Part shown: piece after piece, positions 1 to 9,117 of the stretch
Position numbering within the stretch: position 1 is the first letter of the stretch
How the letters are laid out: the number at the start of each line of letters is the position of its first letter
Source of the DNA: Methanobacterium bryantii
Lineage (GTDB): Archaea > Methanobacteriota > Methanobacteria > Methanobacteriales > Methanobacteriaceae
NCBI RefSeq assembly: GCF_002287175.1
Contig: NZ_LMVM01000039.1
Location: 141,878 to 205,877 of the forward strand
Direction of reading: 5' to 3'
Length of the DNA stretch: 64,000 bases
Translations under genes and position numbers: made by a program
The notes under the pieces: model-generated
What the model saw: only the letters and a program-made list of their open reading frames with translations
What the model was told of the DNA's origin: nothing
Databases searched by the model: none

Positions 1-1
1 C

Positions 2-508
2 GATGTGACCCTTGTTCATGTCACCCATAATTTCGATGAAGCACTTATGCTTGCTGATCGAATAGCAATCATGCGGAACGGTGAAATTTCCCAGGTTGGT
101 ACCTCAACTGAAATTTTCAGGCACCCTGCAGACAAATTCGTGGCCGATTTTGTAGGGGCAGAAAATATAATCGAAGGTACCGCTAAAAAAGACGGAGAAA
201 GACTCACTATAATAAATACTGGAAATATATCAATATATTCCACTGAACAGAAACAAGGGCATGTTCACATAACTGTAAGGCCTGAAGATATTATACTATC
301 TACACAAAAAGTTGAAACCAGTGCTAGAAACGTTTTTAAAGGGCCAATTATAGGAATAGTAGATACTGGAGCATTAATAAAGTTAACTATTGATGTAGGC
401 GAACCGCTGGTTGTATTTTTAACCCGGCAGTCATTTTTAGATATGGAGTTAAATATAGGAAAATCAGTCTGGACCTATTTCAAAGCCACAGCAGTACACG
501 TTTTTTAA
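2..508 (+). CDS. Oxyanion (molybdate/tungstate-type) ABC transporter ATPase, C-terminal part
   Basis: This is the 3' portion of an ABC ATPase; its 5' end lies outside the window. The visible part starts in the H-loop region (HVTHNFDEA, where the switch histidine sits). It continues through the ADFVGAENI segment typical of ModC/WtpC/CysA-type ATPases and ends in a TOBE-like oxyanion-sensing domain (about residues 60-167). A complete transporter of the same family follows 280 bp downstream, so the genome carries two adjacent systems. The closest internal relative is the ATPase at 2425-3510, which shares HVTHNFNDVWNLADKVAVM-type sequence. The substrate is inferred from neighbours (Mo/W enzymes) and could also be sulfate. 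Confidence 0.85.
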   Translation, partial: DVTLVHVTHNFDEALMLADRIAIMRNGEISQVGTSTEIFRHPADKFVADFVGAENIIEGTAKKDGERLTIINTGNISIYSTEQKQGHVHITVRPEDIILSTQKVETSARNVFKGPIIGIVDTGALIKLTIDVGEPLVVFLTRQSFLDMELNIGKSVWTYFKATAVHVF

Positions 509-712
509 TTAATTATTCTTTTTTTATACTTATTTAAACTATAATAGCACAGAAGACCTGCTTTAAAACAAATCTGTTTTTTTTCAGTTCATTTTAGTTG
601 TTATAATTTGAATAGCACTTTTCATCACTTGGATATAACAACCTCATATTCCTTTAAATTTGTTAGGGAAGCCTATATTTATATTTTTAGAGAAAATATT
701 CATAACGATACG

Positions 713-722
713 TTTATATATA
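713..722 (+). promoter_or_regulatory. TATA box upstream of the modA/wtpA-type operon
   Basis: TTTATATATA lies about 65-70 bp before the chosen ATG at 786, which would put transcription start near 745 and leave a leader of about 40 nt. The rest of the 509-785 spacer is AT-rich without another recognisable signal. Confidence 0.5.
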
Positions 723-785
723 CATTTCTATAAAGTTCACATTAAGTCTTATCAGTTTTTAGGACGTATTAATAGGAGGCGAATT

Positions 786-1589
786 ATGGATACAAAAAAC
801 ATCGCAATTATTGCAGTCATAGCCGTTGTAATTATAGTTGCAGGCATATATGCAAGCGGCGTCTTAACAGGCGGGAACAGTGCAAGCGGAAATATCACTG
901 TTTTAGCTGGCGCAGGCACTATGAAAGCTATGAACGAATTAAAAACGAATTTTGAAAAAGAACATCCGGGTACAACAGTTAATATACAATACGGCAACAG
1001 TGGAGAGCTTTTTGCAACATTAAGCTCCCAAAAAAGTGCAGACATGGTAGTTCCAGGAGACCTGACATTTATGGACAATGCTAAAAGTAAAGGTTACATC
1101 GATAACAGTACCGTTAAACCGATAGTATACCACATACCAGTCATAGCAGTCCAGAAAGGAAACCCTAAAAATATAACTTCTGTAAAAGACCTGGGTAAAT
1201 CTGGAATTAAAGTTGCTTTAGGAGATACCAACGGTACCGCTGTCGGTAAACAGAGTATAAAAATACTCAATAAAACAGGCGACTTAGTTGCAGTTAAAAG
1301 TAATGTTGTTGTCTATGCACCTACTGTAAACCAGCTCTTAACCTACCTCACATCAGGCCAGGTTGATGCAGCTATAGTAACAGAAGATATAGCAAATGCA
1401 AGTGCTTCTGAAGGTAAAATCGAAATAATACAGATTCCAGAGGACCAGAATTCCATTGCTACCATTGGTGTTGGTTTAACCACTTTCACTAAAAATAAGG
1501 ACCTTGCTATGCAGTTTGAAGACTACATAACCTCCTCTAATGGTCTGGCAGTATGGGAGAAAAACGGATTTAAACCTGTAGATCAATAA
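786..1589 (+). CDS. modA: Molybdate/tungstate ABC transporter substrate-binding protein
   Basis: A 267-residue extracellular binding protein. The ATG at 786 is preferred because AGGAGG lies just before it; the open frame extends upstream to 660 without a site. Residues 5-25 form a hydrophobic export/anchor segment (IAIIAVIAVVIIVAGIYASG) with no clear lipobox cysteine, so it is probably membrane-tethered. The mature part has the type II periplasmic-binding fold seen in ModA/WtpA: LAGAGTMKAMNELKTNF, a serine-rich SGELFATLSSQKSADMV stretch, and the hinge segments QLLTYLTSGQVDAAIVTED. It leads an operon with the permease (1638) and ATPase (2425). Molybdate versus tungstate cannot be decided by eye; wtpA is an equally fair symbol. 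Confidence 0.85.
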   Translation: MDTKNIAIIAVIAVVIIVAGIYASGVLTGGNSASGNITVLAGAGTMKAMNELKTNFEKEHPGTTVNIQYGNSGELFATLSSQKSADMVVPGDLTFMDNAKSKGYIDNSTVKPIVYHIPVIAVQKGNPKNITSVKDLGKSGIKVALGDTNGTAVGKQSIKILNKTGDLVAVKSNVVVYAPTVNQLLTYLTSGQVDAAIVTEDIANASASEGKIEIIQIPEDQNSIATIGVGLTTFTKNKDLAMQFEDYITSSNGLAVWEKNGFKPVDQ

Positions 1590-1637
1590 ATAGAGGACAT
1601 CAAGCTTTATAAACCAGTAAAACGATACAGTGATTAC

Positions 1638-2420
1638 ATGAAAAGCAAGCTTGAGATAACCTTTATTTCCATTTCTTTTATTTTTACTGCACTTTTATTC
1701 ATAATTATAGGCAGCCTTTTTTTTATGCCATCATTACAAGGATTCATTCAGTCTCTTTTTTCAGAAGAAATGGCAACTGCATTTAAACTAACCTTATCTA
1801 CATCCGTAATAGCAGCGTTAAGCGTGATATTAATAGCTGTGCCCACTGCTTATTCACTGTCCAGATATAAGTTTCCACTTAAAAATATAGTGAAAAGTAT
1901 TTTAGACCTTCCCATGGCATTTCCAGAAATTATTTTAGGTATAGCACTGCTGATGCTCTTTGGAAACAATTTATTTGGAAATTTCCTGCAGAACCTTGGT
2001 ATAAATATCGTTTTCACCACAACAGGGATAATCATAGCCCAATTCTTTGTTGCATTTCCCTATGCTGTAAGAATAATTTACTCTACATTTAACTACATCA
2101 ACCCCCGATATGAACTGGTTTCCAGAAGTTTAGGGTACGGAGAATTCGAAACCTTTAAAAATATAACCCTTCCCCTTGCTAAAAGTGGAATATTCGCAGC
2201 ATTAGTTGTTACAATTGCCCGATGCATAGGAACATTTGCCGCGGTCCTCCTGGTAGGCGGTGGAACGTACCTGAGAACTGAAACATTACCAATTGCTATT
2301 TACTACAATTTATCACTTGGAAATATAGATATGGCCATAACAGCAAGCATAATACTTATATTAATATCATTTGCAGCCATATTCGTGCTGGAAAAATATG
2401 CAAACGAAAATACAGGATGA
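1638..2420 (+). CDS. modB: Molybdate/tungstate ABC transporter permease
   Basis: A 260-residue inner-membrane permease with about six hydrophobic helices. It carries the ABC permease EAA-type loop (residues about 153-185: YELVSRSLGYGEFETFKNITLPLAKSGI). The ATG at 1638 follows GTGAT at the usual short spacing in this genome. It forms the channel for the binding protein upstream and couples to the ATPase whose ATG begins five bases after this stop codon. Length and organisation match ModB/WtpB/CysW-type permeases. Confidence 0.88.
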   Translation: MKSKLEITFISISFIFTALLFIIIGSLFFMPSLQGFIQSLFSEEMATAFKLTLSTSVIAALSVILIAVPTAYSLSRYKFPLKNIVKSILDLPMAFPEIILGIALLMLFGNNLFGNFLQNLGINIVFTTTGIIIAQFFVAFPYAVRIIYSTFNYINPRYELVSRSLGYGEFETFKNITLPLAKSGIFAALVVTIARCIGTFAAVLLVGGGTYLRTETLPIAIYYNLSLGNIDMAITASIILILISFAAIFVLEKYANENTG

Positions 2421-2424
2421 TCCA

Positions 2425-3510
2425 ATGTTTTTAGAAGTTCAAAATTTGAGTGTTGATCTCGGAGAATTTTACCTTGACAATGTGAATTTAAGTCTGGATA
2501 AAAACAGTTACATGGTGATTATCGGCCCAACTGGTTCAGGCAAATCTGTCCTCTTAGAAACAATTGCCGGATTTTACAGGGCAGAAGAAGGAAAAATATT
2601 CCTCGAAGGAAAAGAAATAACAGAGTTAAATCCTGAAAACCGTGGGATAAGTATAGTTTATCAGGATTATGTACTTTTTCCCCATATGAACATCTTTGAA
2701 AATATATCCTATGGATTAAAGAAAAAAACAAATGATAAAGAAATAATAAAATCTAAAGTTTTAAAGATGGCTAAACTCCTTAAAATTGATCATCTTTTAC
2801 ATAGGAATCCTGATACCTTAAGCGGCGGCGAAAAACAGAGAACTGCCATTGCAAGATCCCTTATTATCGAACCACGAGTACTGCTTATGGATGAGCCATT
2901 CAGCGCCGTTGATGTAAGTACCCATGCCTACCTTACGAAGCTAATTAAAAATGTAATAGCAGACTATGGAACCACATGTATCCATGTAACTCATAACTTT
3001 AATGATGTCTGGAACTTAGCTGATAAGGTGGCAGTTATGAAAGAAGGTAAAATTCTTCAACAGGATATACCCACAGAAGTATTTTCAAAACCTTCCCACA
3101 ATTTTGTTGCAGACTTCGTAGGTATACACAATATTTTTGAAGGCAAAATCATCGAAAAAGAAGGGTCTCTAACTAAAATAAAGTTAGATTCAGATTTAAT
3201 TATATACAGTTCAGATTCATCTGAAGATTCAGGTAAAATTTTGGTAGGTATAAGACCAGAAAATGTTATTTTTTCAAATGAAACCTTTGTTTCTTCTGTT
3301 CAAAATCAGATTAAGGGAGTTGTAAACGAAATTGTAAAAGTTGGCCCTATAGTCTGGATAGAAGTTAAAATAGGGGAAATTAACTTTAAAGGGATTTTAA
3401 CCCCAAATTCATGTGAAAAATTAAAGATTAAGAAAGGGAAAAACATCTATTTAAGTTTTAAATCTGTTAATGTCAAAATAATTGATAAAAAGGAGTTCTA
3501 TACTCCATAA
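2425..3510 (+). CDS. modC: Molybdate/tungstate ABC transporter ATP-binding protein
   Basis: A 361-residue ATPase. Walker A is GPTGSGKS (about residue 34), the signature is LSGGEKQR, Walker B is VLLMDEPFSAVD, and the switch histidine is in HVTHNF. A TOBE oxyanion domain fills the last roughly 110 residues. The frame is open from 2371, inside the permease gene, but the ATG at 2425 follows a GGATGA site and sits directly after the permease stop. It energises oxyanion uptake; the nearby fwd, moeA and fdhA genes need Mo or W. It is a paralogue of the truncated ATPase at the left edge. Confidence 0.9.
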   Translation: MFLEVQNLSVDLGEFYLDNVNLSLDKNSYMVIIGPTGSGKSVLLETIAGFYRAEEGKIFLEGKEITELNPENRGISIVYQDYVLFPHMNIFENISYGLKKKTNDKEIIKSKVLKMAKLLKIDHLLHRNPDTLSGGEKQRTAIARSLIIEPRVLLMDEPFSAVDVSTHAYLTKLIKNVIADYGTTCIHVTHNFNDVWNLADKVAVMKEGKILQQDIPTEVFSKPSHNFVADFVGIHNIFEGKIIEKEGSLTKIKLDSDLIIYSSDSSEDSGKILVGIRPENVIFSNETFVSSVQNQIKGVVNEIVKVGPIVWIEVKIGEINFKGILTPNSCEKLKIKKGKNIYLSFKSVNVKIIDKKEFYTP

Positions 3511-3534
3511 TTAATTTAATTATTAAAGTGCTAA

Positions 3535-3843
<309 letters not shown>

Positions 3844-3893
3844 AAAAATCACCTCTTACTAAGGCCAATATTCATTAAAATATGTGTGTACTC

Positions 3894-4193
3894 TTATTTT
3901 AAAGTTTCTTCAATAACAATTATAACAAGTTCATCGTCGGTTTTGGTATGTCGAATTTCCAAAATATCATCTTTAATCTGTGTTAAATCAAGATGGACTG
4001 TATCATTTAATAATTCGCCCATTAATTGGAGGGTGAGGTTTAAGCTTTCATCTTCTTCATCTTCTTCTATATCCAGAACTTCTCCCGGTACATACACCAT
4101 ATTATACGAAATTTCCAGAATATCATACTGTTTGACTTCATTTTTGACGTAGTCTACAACGTCATTGGCACTCAATATTATTTCAGTTTCCAT
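3894..4193 (-). CDS. Small methanogen conserved protein, paralogue of the gene at 3535
   Basis: A 99-residue acidic protein with the same core as its downstream neighbour: YNMVYVPGEV, DLTQIKDDILEIRHT and a C-terminal hydrophobic strand. The ATG at 4193 follows an AAGTGAT site. The frame continues upstream to 4292 but that part is lysine/phenylalanine-rich and lies in the AT-rich spacer, so it is not taken as coding. An acidic insert EEDEEDE at about residue 45 separates it from its paralogue. Function unknown; tandem duplication is the simplest origin. Confidence 0.7.
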   Translation of the reverse strand: METEIILSANDVVDYVKNEVKQYDILEISYNMVYVPGEVLDIEEDEEDESLNLTLQLMGELLNDTVHLDLTQIKDDILEIRHTKTDDELVIIVIEETLK

Positions 4194-4324
4194 GATTATC
4201 ACTTGATCTTTCTGTAAAATAAAAGTTTCTAAAAGTTTTAATTTTAAAAAGTAGTCATATATTTTCAAAAAAAAGAAAAAAACGACCAGCAAAAATTAAA
4301 AATTTTCACCGGTCCCTCGAAAAT

Positions 4325-4367
4325 GAGTTTTCAGGGCCCTTGAAAACTCTTGAAATTATAAATTTCA
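4325..4367. terminator. Double hairpin downstream of fwdC
   Basis: Two perfect dyads lie between the fwdC stop and the small gene at 4193. One is GAGTTTTCA / TGAAAACTC at 4325-4333 and 4341-4349 with a GGGCCCT loop. The other is TGAAATT / AATTTCA at 4351-4357 and 4361-4367 with an ATA loop. Position fits a terminator for the minus-strand fwd operon. The same style of short palindrome recurs in this window (10.2 kb, 21.5 kb), so a repeat element is the alternative. Confidence 0.5.
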
Positions 4368-4388
4368 AATTACTTTCGAGTAGTCGAA

Positions 4389-5198
4389 CTAGAGTTTATC
4401 CCTGTTCTTTTCAGCATTTAGCCATAATCGGCCTTTTCCGTTTAAAGCGATGTCACCGATGTATTTTATGTATTTCCCAGATAAAACTTCTCCTTCAATT
4501 TCAGGATCGTCGTATATACCTTCCTGGGTAAATCCTTCCAGTAAACGACCGAGTTCTCCGTTAACAACGATGTCACCGTTTTTCATCTGTCCACCAGGCC
4601 ATCTGGTTACATCACCATCAATCTGGATGTAACCTTTAGTCATGTGGATACCTGCGAGAATATCACAGTTTCCTTTAACGATTATTTTACCACCGGATAA
4701 ACATTCACCGAGCTGTTTACCAGCGTTTCCGTGGAGGGTTATGGTTCCTCCACTCATTCCTCTCCAGTCACCAATATATGATGATCCACAGAATTCTCTG
4801 GTATTCCCTGTGATGGTGAGGGATCCTCCCCTCATTTCTCTACCGGCATAGCTGTCTGCATTTCCGTTAACTGTGATGGAACCTCCTTCCATCTCAGCTC
4901 CGCAGTGTAAATCCGCGTCTCCGTTAACTATGATTTCACCTGCACTCATTTTGCTACCGATGTATTTTACTCTGCCACAATCTCCGTTTATGACCATTTT
5001 TACATCGTCAGCACTTTCAGCATCTCCTTCCACTTCTATAGTGAAGTAGTCTGTGAGTGGGAATCTTGAGTTTCCAATTGGCACCATATACTTTTCAAAG
5101 TCTGCTTTTTCCCAAGTGTATACTTCATCTGGAATTATTTCATCGAATTCCAGTGCTATTGGGGAAGTCTTTATTTGATCTAAAGTTATTGTTTTCAA
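4389..5198 (-). CDS. fwdC: Formylmethanofuran dehydrogenase subunit C
   Basis: A 269-residue protein. The C-terminal two thirds is a right-handed beta-helix of repeated GGxIxVxGxA units (from about residue 70), homologous to the C-terminal domain of glutamate synthase, as expected for FwdC/FmdC. It is a structural subunit of the enzyme that fixes CO2 as formylmethanofuran, the first step of methanogenesis. I prefer the TTG at 5198, because a GGGGTG site lies six bases before it; the outer GTG at 5207 overlaps that site. It is last in the operon, three to twelve bases after fwdA. Confidence 0.92.
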   Translation of the reverse strand: MKTITLDQIKTSPIALEFDEIIPDEVYTWEKADFEKYMVPIGNSRFPLTDYFTIEVEGDAESADDVKMVINGDCGRVKYIGSKMSAGEIIVNGDADLHCGAEMEGGSITVNGNADSYAGREMRGGSLTITGNTREFCGSSYIGDWRGMSGGTITLHGNAGKQLGECLSGGKIIVKGNCDILAGIHMTKGYIQIDGDVTRWPGGQMKNGDIVVNGELGRLLEGFTQEGIYDDPEIEGEVLSGKYIKYIGDIALNGKGRLWLNAEKNRDKL

Positions 5199-5210
5199 GC
5201 TTAACACCCC

Positions 5211-6923
5211 TTATTTACTTGCTTGATTAATTGTTGTTTCAATTGGGTTAGGTAAATATTTGTCATATACCTGATAGTTTTCAAATTTAATTGAATAATA
5301 TCTGGTAAAGTCAGGCATTACCCTTTCCATTACTGATTTTTCTTCTTCTTCTAATCCTTTTACGTTGGTCCATAAAGTCTGGCTTGGTTTGATACTTACA
5401 ACTTCACCATCTTTGACTAAGATTTGACCATCTTTAATTGTGTACATTGCAGCACCGAATGCTTTTTCTATTGCTGCAGGGTCTTTAGATGGGTCTATGT
5501 CAAATGGATTAATATCGTATACAGCTATGTCTGCGTTGTAACCAGGTGTGAGTTCACCTCTGTCCTGATATCCGTAGATTTTAGCTGGTCCTGCCCTGGT
5601 GATGATTGCTATTTCATTGAAGTCGTATTCCCTGTCAATGGTTGCGAGTGCGGTTCTTCTGTGAGACCATGGGTGGACTTCTTTGTTGTCCATCATTTCA
5701 TTTCTTCTTTCGCTGCTCATTAACCAGGAGATAATTCTTGGGTATCTTATGAATGGACCTGCGTTAGGGTGGTCAGTTGTTAAACAAACTTGCCATGGAT
5801 CTTTGACTCCCATGAATAACTCTAATCCAACAGCCCACTGGAAAGCTGAAACTGGAGCTTTTGGTGAGTAAATACATGGTACAATACCAGATGCTGTTTC
5901 CAGCTCAATATCCTTGTTAGCCCATTTGAGACCATTCAGCTGGTGTAAATCAAATTCAAATGGAGCATCAGCTGTCATGGTTGTGGTTTCGTCAAGGGTT
6001 ATCTGCCCAACGTCCATTGTTACATGTTTGTTTTTGTTTATGTAATCTGTAACATAATCTGCACCAGATTCAACATCTCTCCAGCTTGTACCCGCGTATG
6101 AGTGGAACTGAGCGTGAGTTATGTGGACAGTCTGGTTTCTGACAGGTGAGTTTTTCTCAACGTCTTTGACAATGTCTAAAGATCCTATAGTTGTTGGGTA
6201 GTTTCCTGGGTGTCCTAAGTTGTTAGGGTGTATGTGTATTGAATGTGGCAGTCCTAACTTTTCGTTAGCTTTTGCAAGCGCAGTTATTACTTCTCTGGAA
6301 GTTACGTCCCAGTATGGAGCAGGGTCGTCAATTCCATGTACGTTCATACCCCATCCCCATGCTTCACTTCCACATGGGTTAACTATTTTTACACCGTAAC
6401 ATTTGGTGAGTTTTAACCATGAAGAGATGAATGCTGCAAGTTCATCTATTTTACCTTCTTTAGCAAACTGCATTACAAACCAGTTGTTACCAAAGAGAGC
6501 GAGTGGAGTAATGTCTAAGTTAGGTATAGCCATTATTTCTTCGTGAGTGTGTTTAGCTTCTAGTGGAGGTACAGCTGCTTCTGTTACTGTTCCGTATCCC
6601 ATTCTAGAGTATCTGTATCCAGTTGCAGGACAGCTTGGTATGGAAAATCCACTTTCTGATCTTGCTACACCTTTTTTACCAGTTACACCTTTTCTTGAAT
6701 CTTCAGGTCTGTATAACCTACCTACAACAAGTTTTGGTCCTGCTACGTGAGCGTGAGGATCAATTCCTGCAGGCATTACAATTTTGTCAGTTACGTCAAT
6801 TACTTTAGCATCAGAAGAGACGTTGTCAACGATTTTTCCATCCTTGAACATTACGTCTTTCTTTTCTCCTGCTATCTTGTTGGCAGGGTCGTAAACAATA
6901 CCATTTTTAAGTATGTATTCCAT
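5211..6923 (-). CDS. fwdA: Formylmethanofuran dehydrogenase subunit A (amidohydrolase-type)
   Basis: A 570-residue member of the amidohydrolase superfamily that condenses formate with methanofuran at a binuclear metal site. Visible ligands include DPHAHVAGP (about residue 55), the lysine in VKIVNPCGSEAWGWG (about 178), the HIHPNNLGHPGNYPTT histidines and the TTDHPNAGPF aspartate. The ATG at 6923 follows AGGTGAT. It sits between fwdB and fwdC in a tight operon, with eight bases separating it from fwdB. Full length for the family, with no missing key residues seen. Confidence 0.95.
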   Translation of the reverse strand: MEYILKNGIVYDPANKIAGEKKDVMFKDGKIVDNVSSDAKVIDVTDKIVMPAGIDPHAHVAGPKLVVGRLYRPEDSRKGVTGKKGVARSESGFSIPSCPATGYRYSRMGYGTVTEAAVPPLEAKHTHEEIMAIPNLDITPLALFGNNWFVMQFAKEGKIDELAAFISSWLKLTKCYGVKIVNPCGSEAWGWGMNVHGIDDPAPYWDVTSREVITALAKANEKLGLPHSIHIHPNNLGHPGNYPTTIGSLDIVKDVEKNSPVRNQTVHITHAQFHSYAGTSWRDVESGADYVTDYINKNKHVTMDVGQITLDETTTMTADAPFEFDLHQLNGLKWANKDIELETASGIVPCIYSPKAPVSAFQWAVGLELFMGVKDPWQVCLTTDHPNAGPFIRYPRIISWLMSSERRNEMMDNKEVHPWSHRRTALATIDREYDFNEIAIITRAGPAKIYGYQDRGELTPGYNADIAVYDINPFDIDPSKDPAAIEKAFGAAMYTIKDGQILVKDGEVVSIKPSQTLWTNVKGLEEEEKSVMERVMPDFTRYYSIKFENYQVYDKYLPNPIETTINQASK

Positions 6924-6931
6924 GAAATCAC

Positions 6932-8308
6932 CTATTTAGCTAAAGCTCCTTCTTCAGATTGTGAAGTTCCTTGCTCAGCTTTGATTTTTTTAACTCTTTC
7001 TAATAATTCTTTTACGATCCATTCGTCGTCTCTGCAAGTTTCAGGTTTGTCTATAGCTTTTTTCATGTAGATTGGAACACCGTCCATCCTATAACTGGTA
7101 CCAGCAGCTTCCACACCTATGAATGATCCTGGAAGTACTACATCTGCTATTTCAGTTGATGGTCCCCAGTGGATATCTATCTGTATAACTGGAATTTCTG
7201 CAAGGTGTTTTACAGCTCCTCCAGGGTAGTGTGCTCCTGGATCTGCAGCTATTACCATGAATACATCACATTCTTTCCTTGTTAAGAGATCTATGGTGTT
7301 GGTTTCCCCGTTCATGTATCTCTGGTATCCTCTTGAGAAGTCGACACCGTATGGGAATCCAGTTTCATAAGACATGAAAATATTGAACCCGTTAACATTG
7401 AAGTGACCCCTCATAGGCATCAGTACCCATTTAGAGTATTTGTTTAAGTCAGCTATCATTTGAATAGCTATGTCAATGTTTCTCTGTTTGGATAAAGTAT
7501 GTGTTAAACCTAAACCGAAGTAAAGTGTACCGAATTGAGCATTTTTCATTTTTTCGGCTAATTCATATATGTCTTCTTTAGGTATACCTGAGATTACATC
7601 TTTTTTGAGTTTTTTACCTTTTAAAACTGCTCTTATAGCGTTATAGAACTCGTAATCACCGTTTTGTTCAAACCCAATCCATACATCAGACATTTTAGCT
7701 GTGTCACTGTATTTAGGGTCCATTGTAACAACAGTTCTGTCGTATCTTCCCCTTGGCCTGAAGTATCCTCGTGGGAAAGTACTGTATCTAGCCATGTGTC
7801 TTGGGTGAGAGTTCATAGCATTACTTCCAGTGTAAACAACCATGTCTGCACGGTTTTTACCTTCTCCAAGGGTGAAAATAGGGTATCCTACATTCTGAAC
7901 TGCCTGAATAGAAGGACCGTGGCAAATAGTTGCCTGGTTGTCTAAGACAGCTCCTACTAATTCACCAAGTTCGAGACCATAATGCATGGTTTCAATTGAA
8001 GTTTCACTCCAACCGTAGAATACAGGTCTTACAGCTCCAGCTATAAGTTCTGCAGCTTTATCTAAAGCAGCATCCCAGTCAACTTCTTCAAGTTCACCTT
8101 CTTCATTCCTTATCATTGGTACTAATAATCTCTGATCCATATCTTCCATAATCTTACTAGCACCTAGTCTGCAAGCATGTCTTACTGCAACAACATGCCC
8201 ATCTTTAACTAAATAATCTAAATCGTCACAGTTACATCCGCAAAAAGCGCAAGTACAGTTTTCTACGATTTCATCGTAGTCTGTTATTGGTTCTTCGTAA
8301 TTTGCCAT
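6932..8308 (-). CDS. fwdB: Formylmethanofuran dehydrogenase subunit B (Mo/W catalytic subunit)
   Basis: A 458-residue molybdopterin oxidoreductase that reduces CO2 to formate at a W- or Mo-pterin centre. The N-terminal CTCAFCGCNCDD motif plus a later CRLGASK cysteine hold one [4Fe-4S] cluster. The metal ligand is the cysteine of TICHGPS (about residue 118), so this is the Cys form, not selenocysteine. The ATG at 8308 follows GGAGGT. The operon with dedicated F and G ferredoxins argues for the fwd (tungsten) isoform over fmd, but the metal cannot be read from sequence. Confidence 0.94.
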   Translation of the reverse strand: MANYEEPITDYDEIVENCTCAFCGCNCDDLDYLVKDGHVVAVRHACRLGASKIMEDMDQRLLVPMIRNEEGELEEVDWDAALDKAAELIAGAVRPVFYGWSETSIETMHYGLELGELVGAVLDNQATICHGPSIQAVQNVGYPIFTLGEGKNRADMVVYTGSNAMNSHPRHMARYSTFPRGYFRPRGRYDRTVVTMDPKYSDTAKMSDVWIGFEQNGDYEFYNAIRAVLKGKKLKKDVISGIPKEDIYELAEKMKNAQFGTLYFGLGLTHTLSKQRNIDIAIQMIADLNKYSKWVLMPMRGHFNVNGFNIFMSYETGFPYGVDFSRGYQRYMNGETNTIDLLTRKECDVFMVIAADPGAHYPGGAVKHLAEIPVIQIDIHWGPSTEIADVVLPGSFIGVEAAGTSYRMDGVPIYMKKAIDKPETCRDDEWIVKELLERVKKIKAEQGTSQSEEGALAK

Positions 8309-8321
8309 TTATGTAACCTCC

Positions 8322-8858
8322 TTATAATTTCTTGTAGACCGGCATCTCTCCAAGTGAAGTAAGTTTGGCGATGCTTTCTTCATCCTTATTGCCGACGTAT
8401 TTTTTGTAGGTTGCTCTCATAAGGTCAGCCATTAATAAAACGTCTTCTTCAGATTTTTCAACTGTACACATGATCCCTTTGTATGTAGGGTCACAGCAGC
8501 AGTAGGTCTCAGGGCTTGTTACTACATTTGCCCATGGTCCTTTTGGTATAAATATTGTGCCTTCATGAGGAGCATCCCTTGAGTGAGCAGCGAATACAAT
8601 TACTTCTCCCCAGTCAGAAACTACTTTCACATGTTCCCAGTTAGCGACGCCTAATTTAGCCATGTCTTTAGGGTCCATGTATGCTACTCCAGCAACTTTT
8701 CTGTATTCATCTTTAAGGGTAGATCCTCTTTTTTTGCAAGCTCCTTGGTAAATGTCGGAACCTGTGTTAAGCATTACTTCTAATTTAGTTCGTTCTTTAG
8801 CAGTTGGTTCTTCAAATTTTACTACTTTAGGAACGGCTGGTTTTTCTACATAAGTCAA
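8322..8858 (-). CDS. fwdD: Formylmethanofuran dehydrogenase subunit D
   Basis: A 178-residue subunit carrying the molydopterin dinucleotide-binding domain that in related enzymes is the C-terminus of the catalytic chain (motifs LNTGSDIYQGAC, DPKDMAKLGVANWEHVKV, FIPKGPWANVV). It completes the FwdB active site. The TTG at 8858 lies six bases after a GAGGTG site; the outer GTG at 8867 overlaps that site. The C-terminal roughly 45 residues extend beyond the core domain. It overlaps or abuts fwdG upstream and fwdB downstream. Confidence 0.92.
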   Translation of the reverse strand: MTYVEKPAVPKVVKFEEPTAKERTKLEVMLNTGSDIYQGACKKRGSTLKDEYRKVAGVAYMDPKDMAKLGVANWEHVKVVSDWGEVIVFAAHSRDAPHEGTIFIPKGPWANVVTSPETYCCCDPTYKGIMCTVEKSEEDVLLMADLMRATYKKYVGNKDEESIAKLTSLGEMPVYKKL

Positions 8859-8868
8859 ATTTAACACC

Positions 8869-9099
8869 TCATTCTAGCCAGATTGCATCTGTAGGACAGA
8901 ATACTTGGCAGGTACCACATTTTGTACAGCTATCTTTACTGAATAATTTGATTACTCCATTTTCAACCATCATAATTACGTCTTCGGTCTTAGGACCGTG
9001 TCCACCTGAAACTTCAGGACTGATTGATGCATTTATTGGGCATGCGACTACACAAACACCGCATCCGAGACATTTGTCTTGGTTTACTTTAAGTTCCAT
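8869..9099 (-). CDS. fwdG: Formylmethanofuran dehydrogenase subunit G, two-cluster ferredoxin
   Basis: A 76-residue ferredoxin with two [4Fe-4S] motifs: CLGCGVCVVACP (residues 10-21) and CTKCGTCQVFCP near the C-terminus. It passes electrons between the FwdF polyferredoxin and the FwdB cluster. The ATG at 9099 follows AGGTGAT. It lies between fwdF and fwdD, as in other Methanobacteriales. Confidence 0.92.
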   Translation of the reverse strand: MELKVNQDKCLGCGVCVVACPINASISPEVSGGHGPKTEDVIMMVENGVIKLFSKDSCTKCGTCQVFCPTDAIWLE

Positions 9100-9117
9100 T
9101 TGATCACCTGTATGATT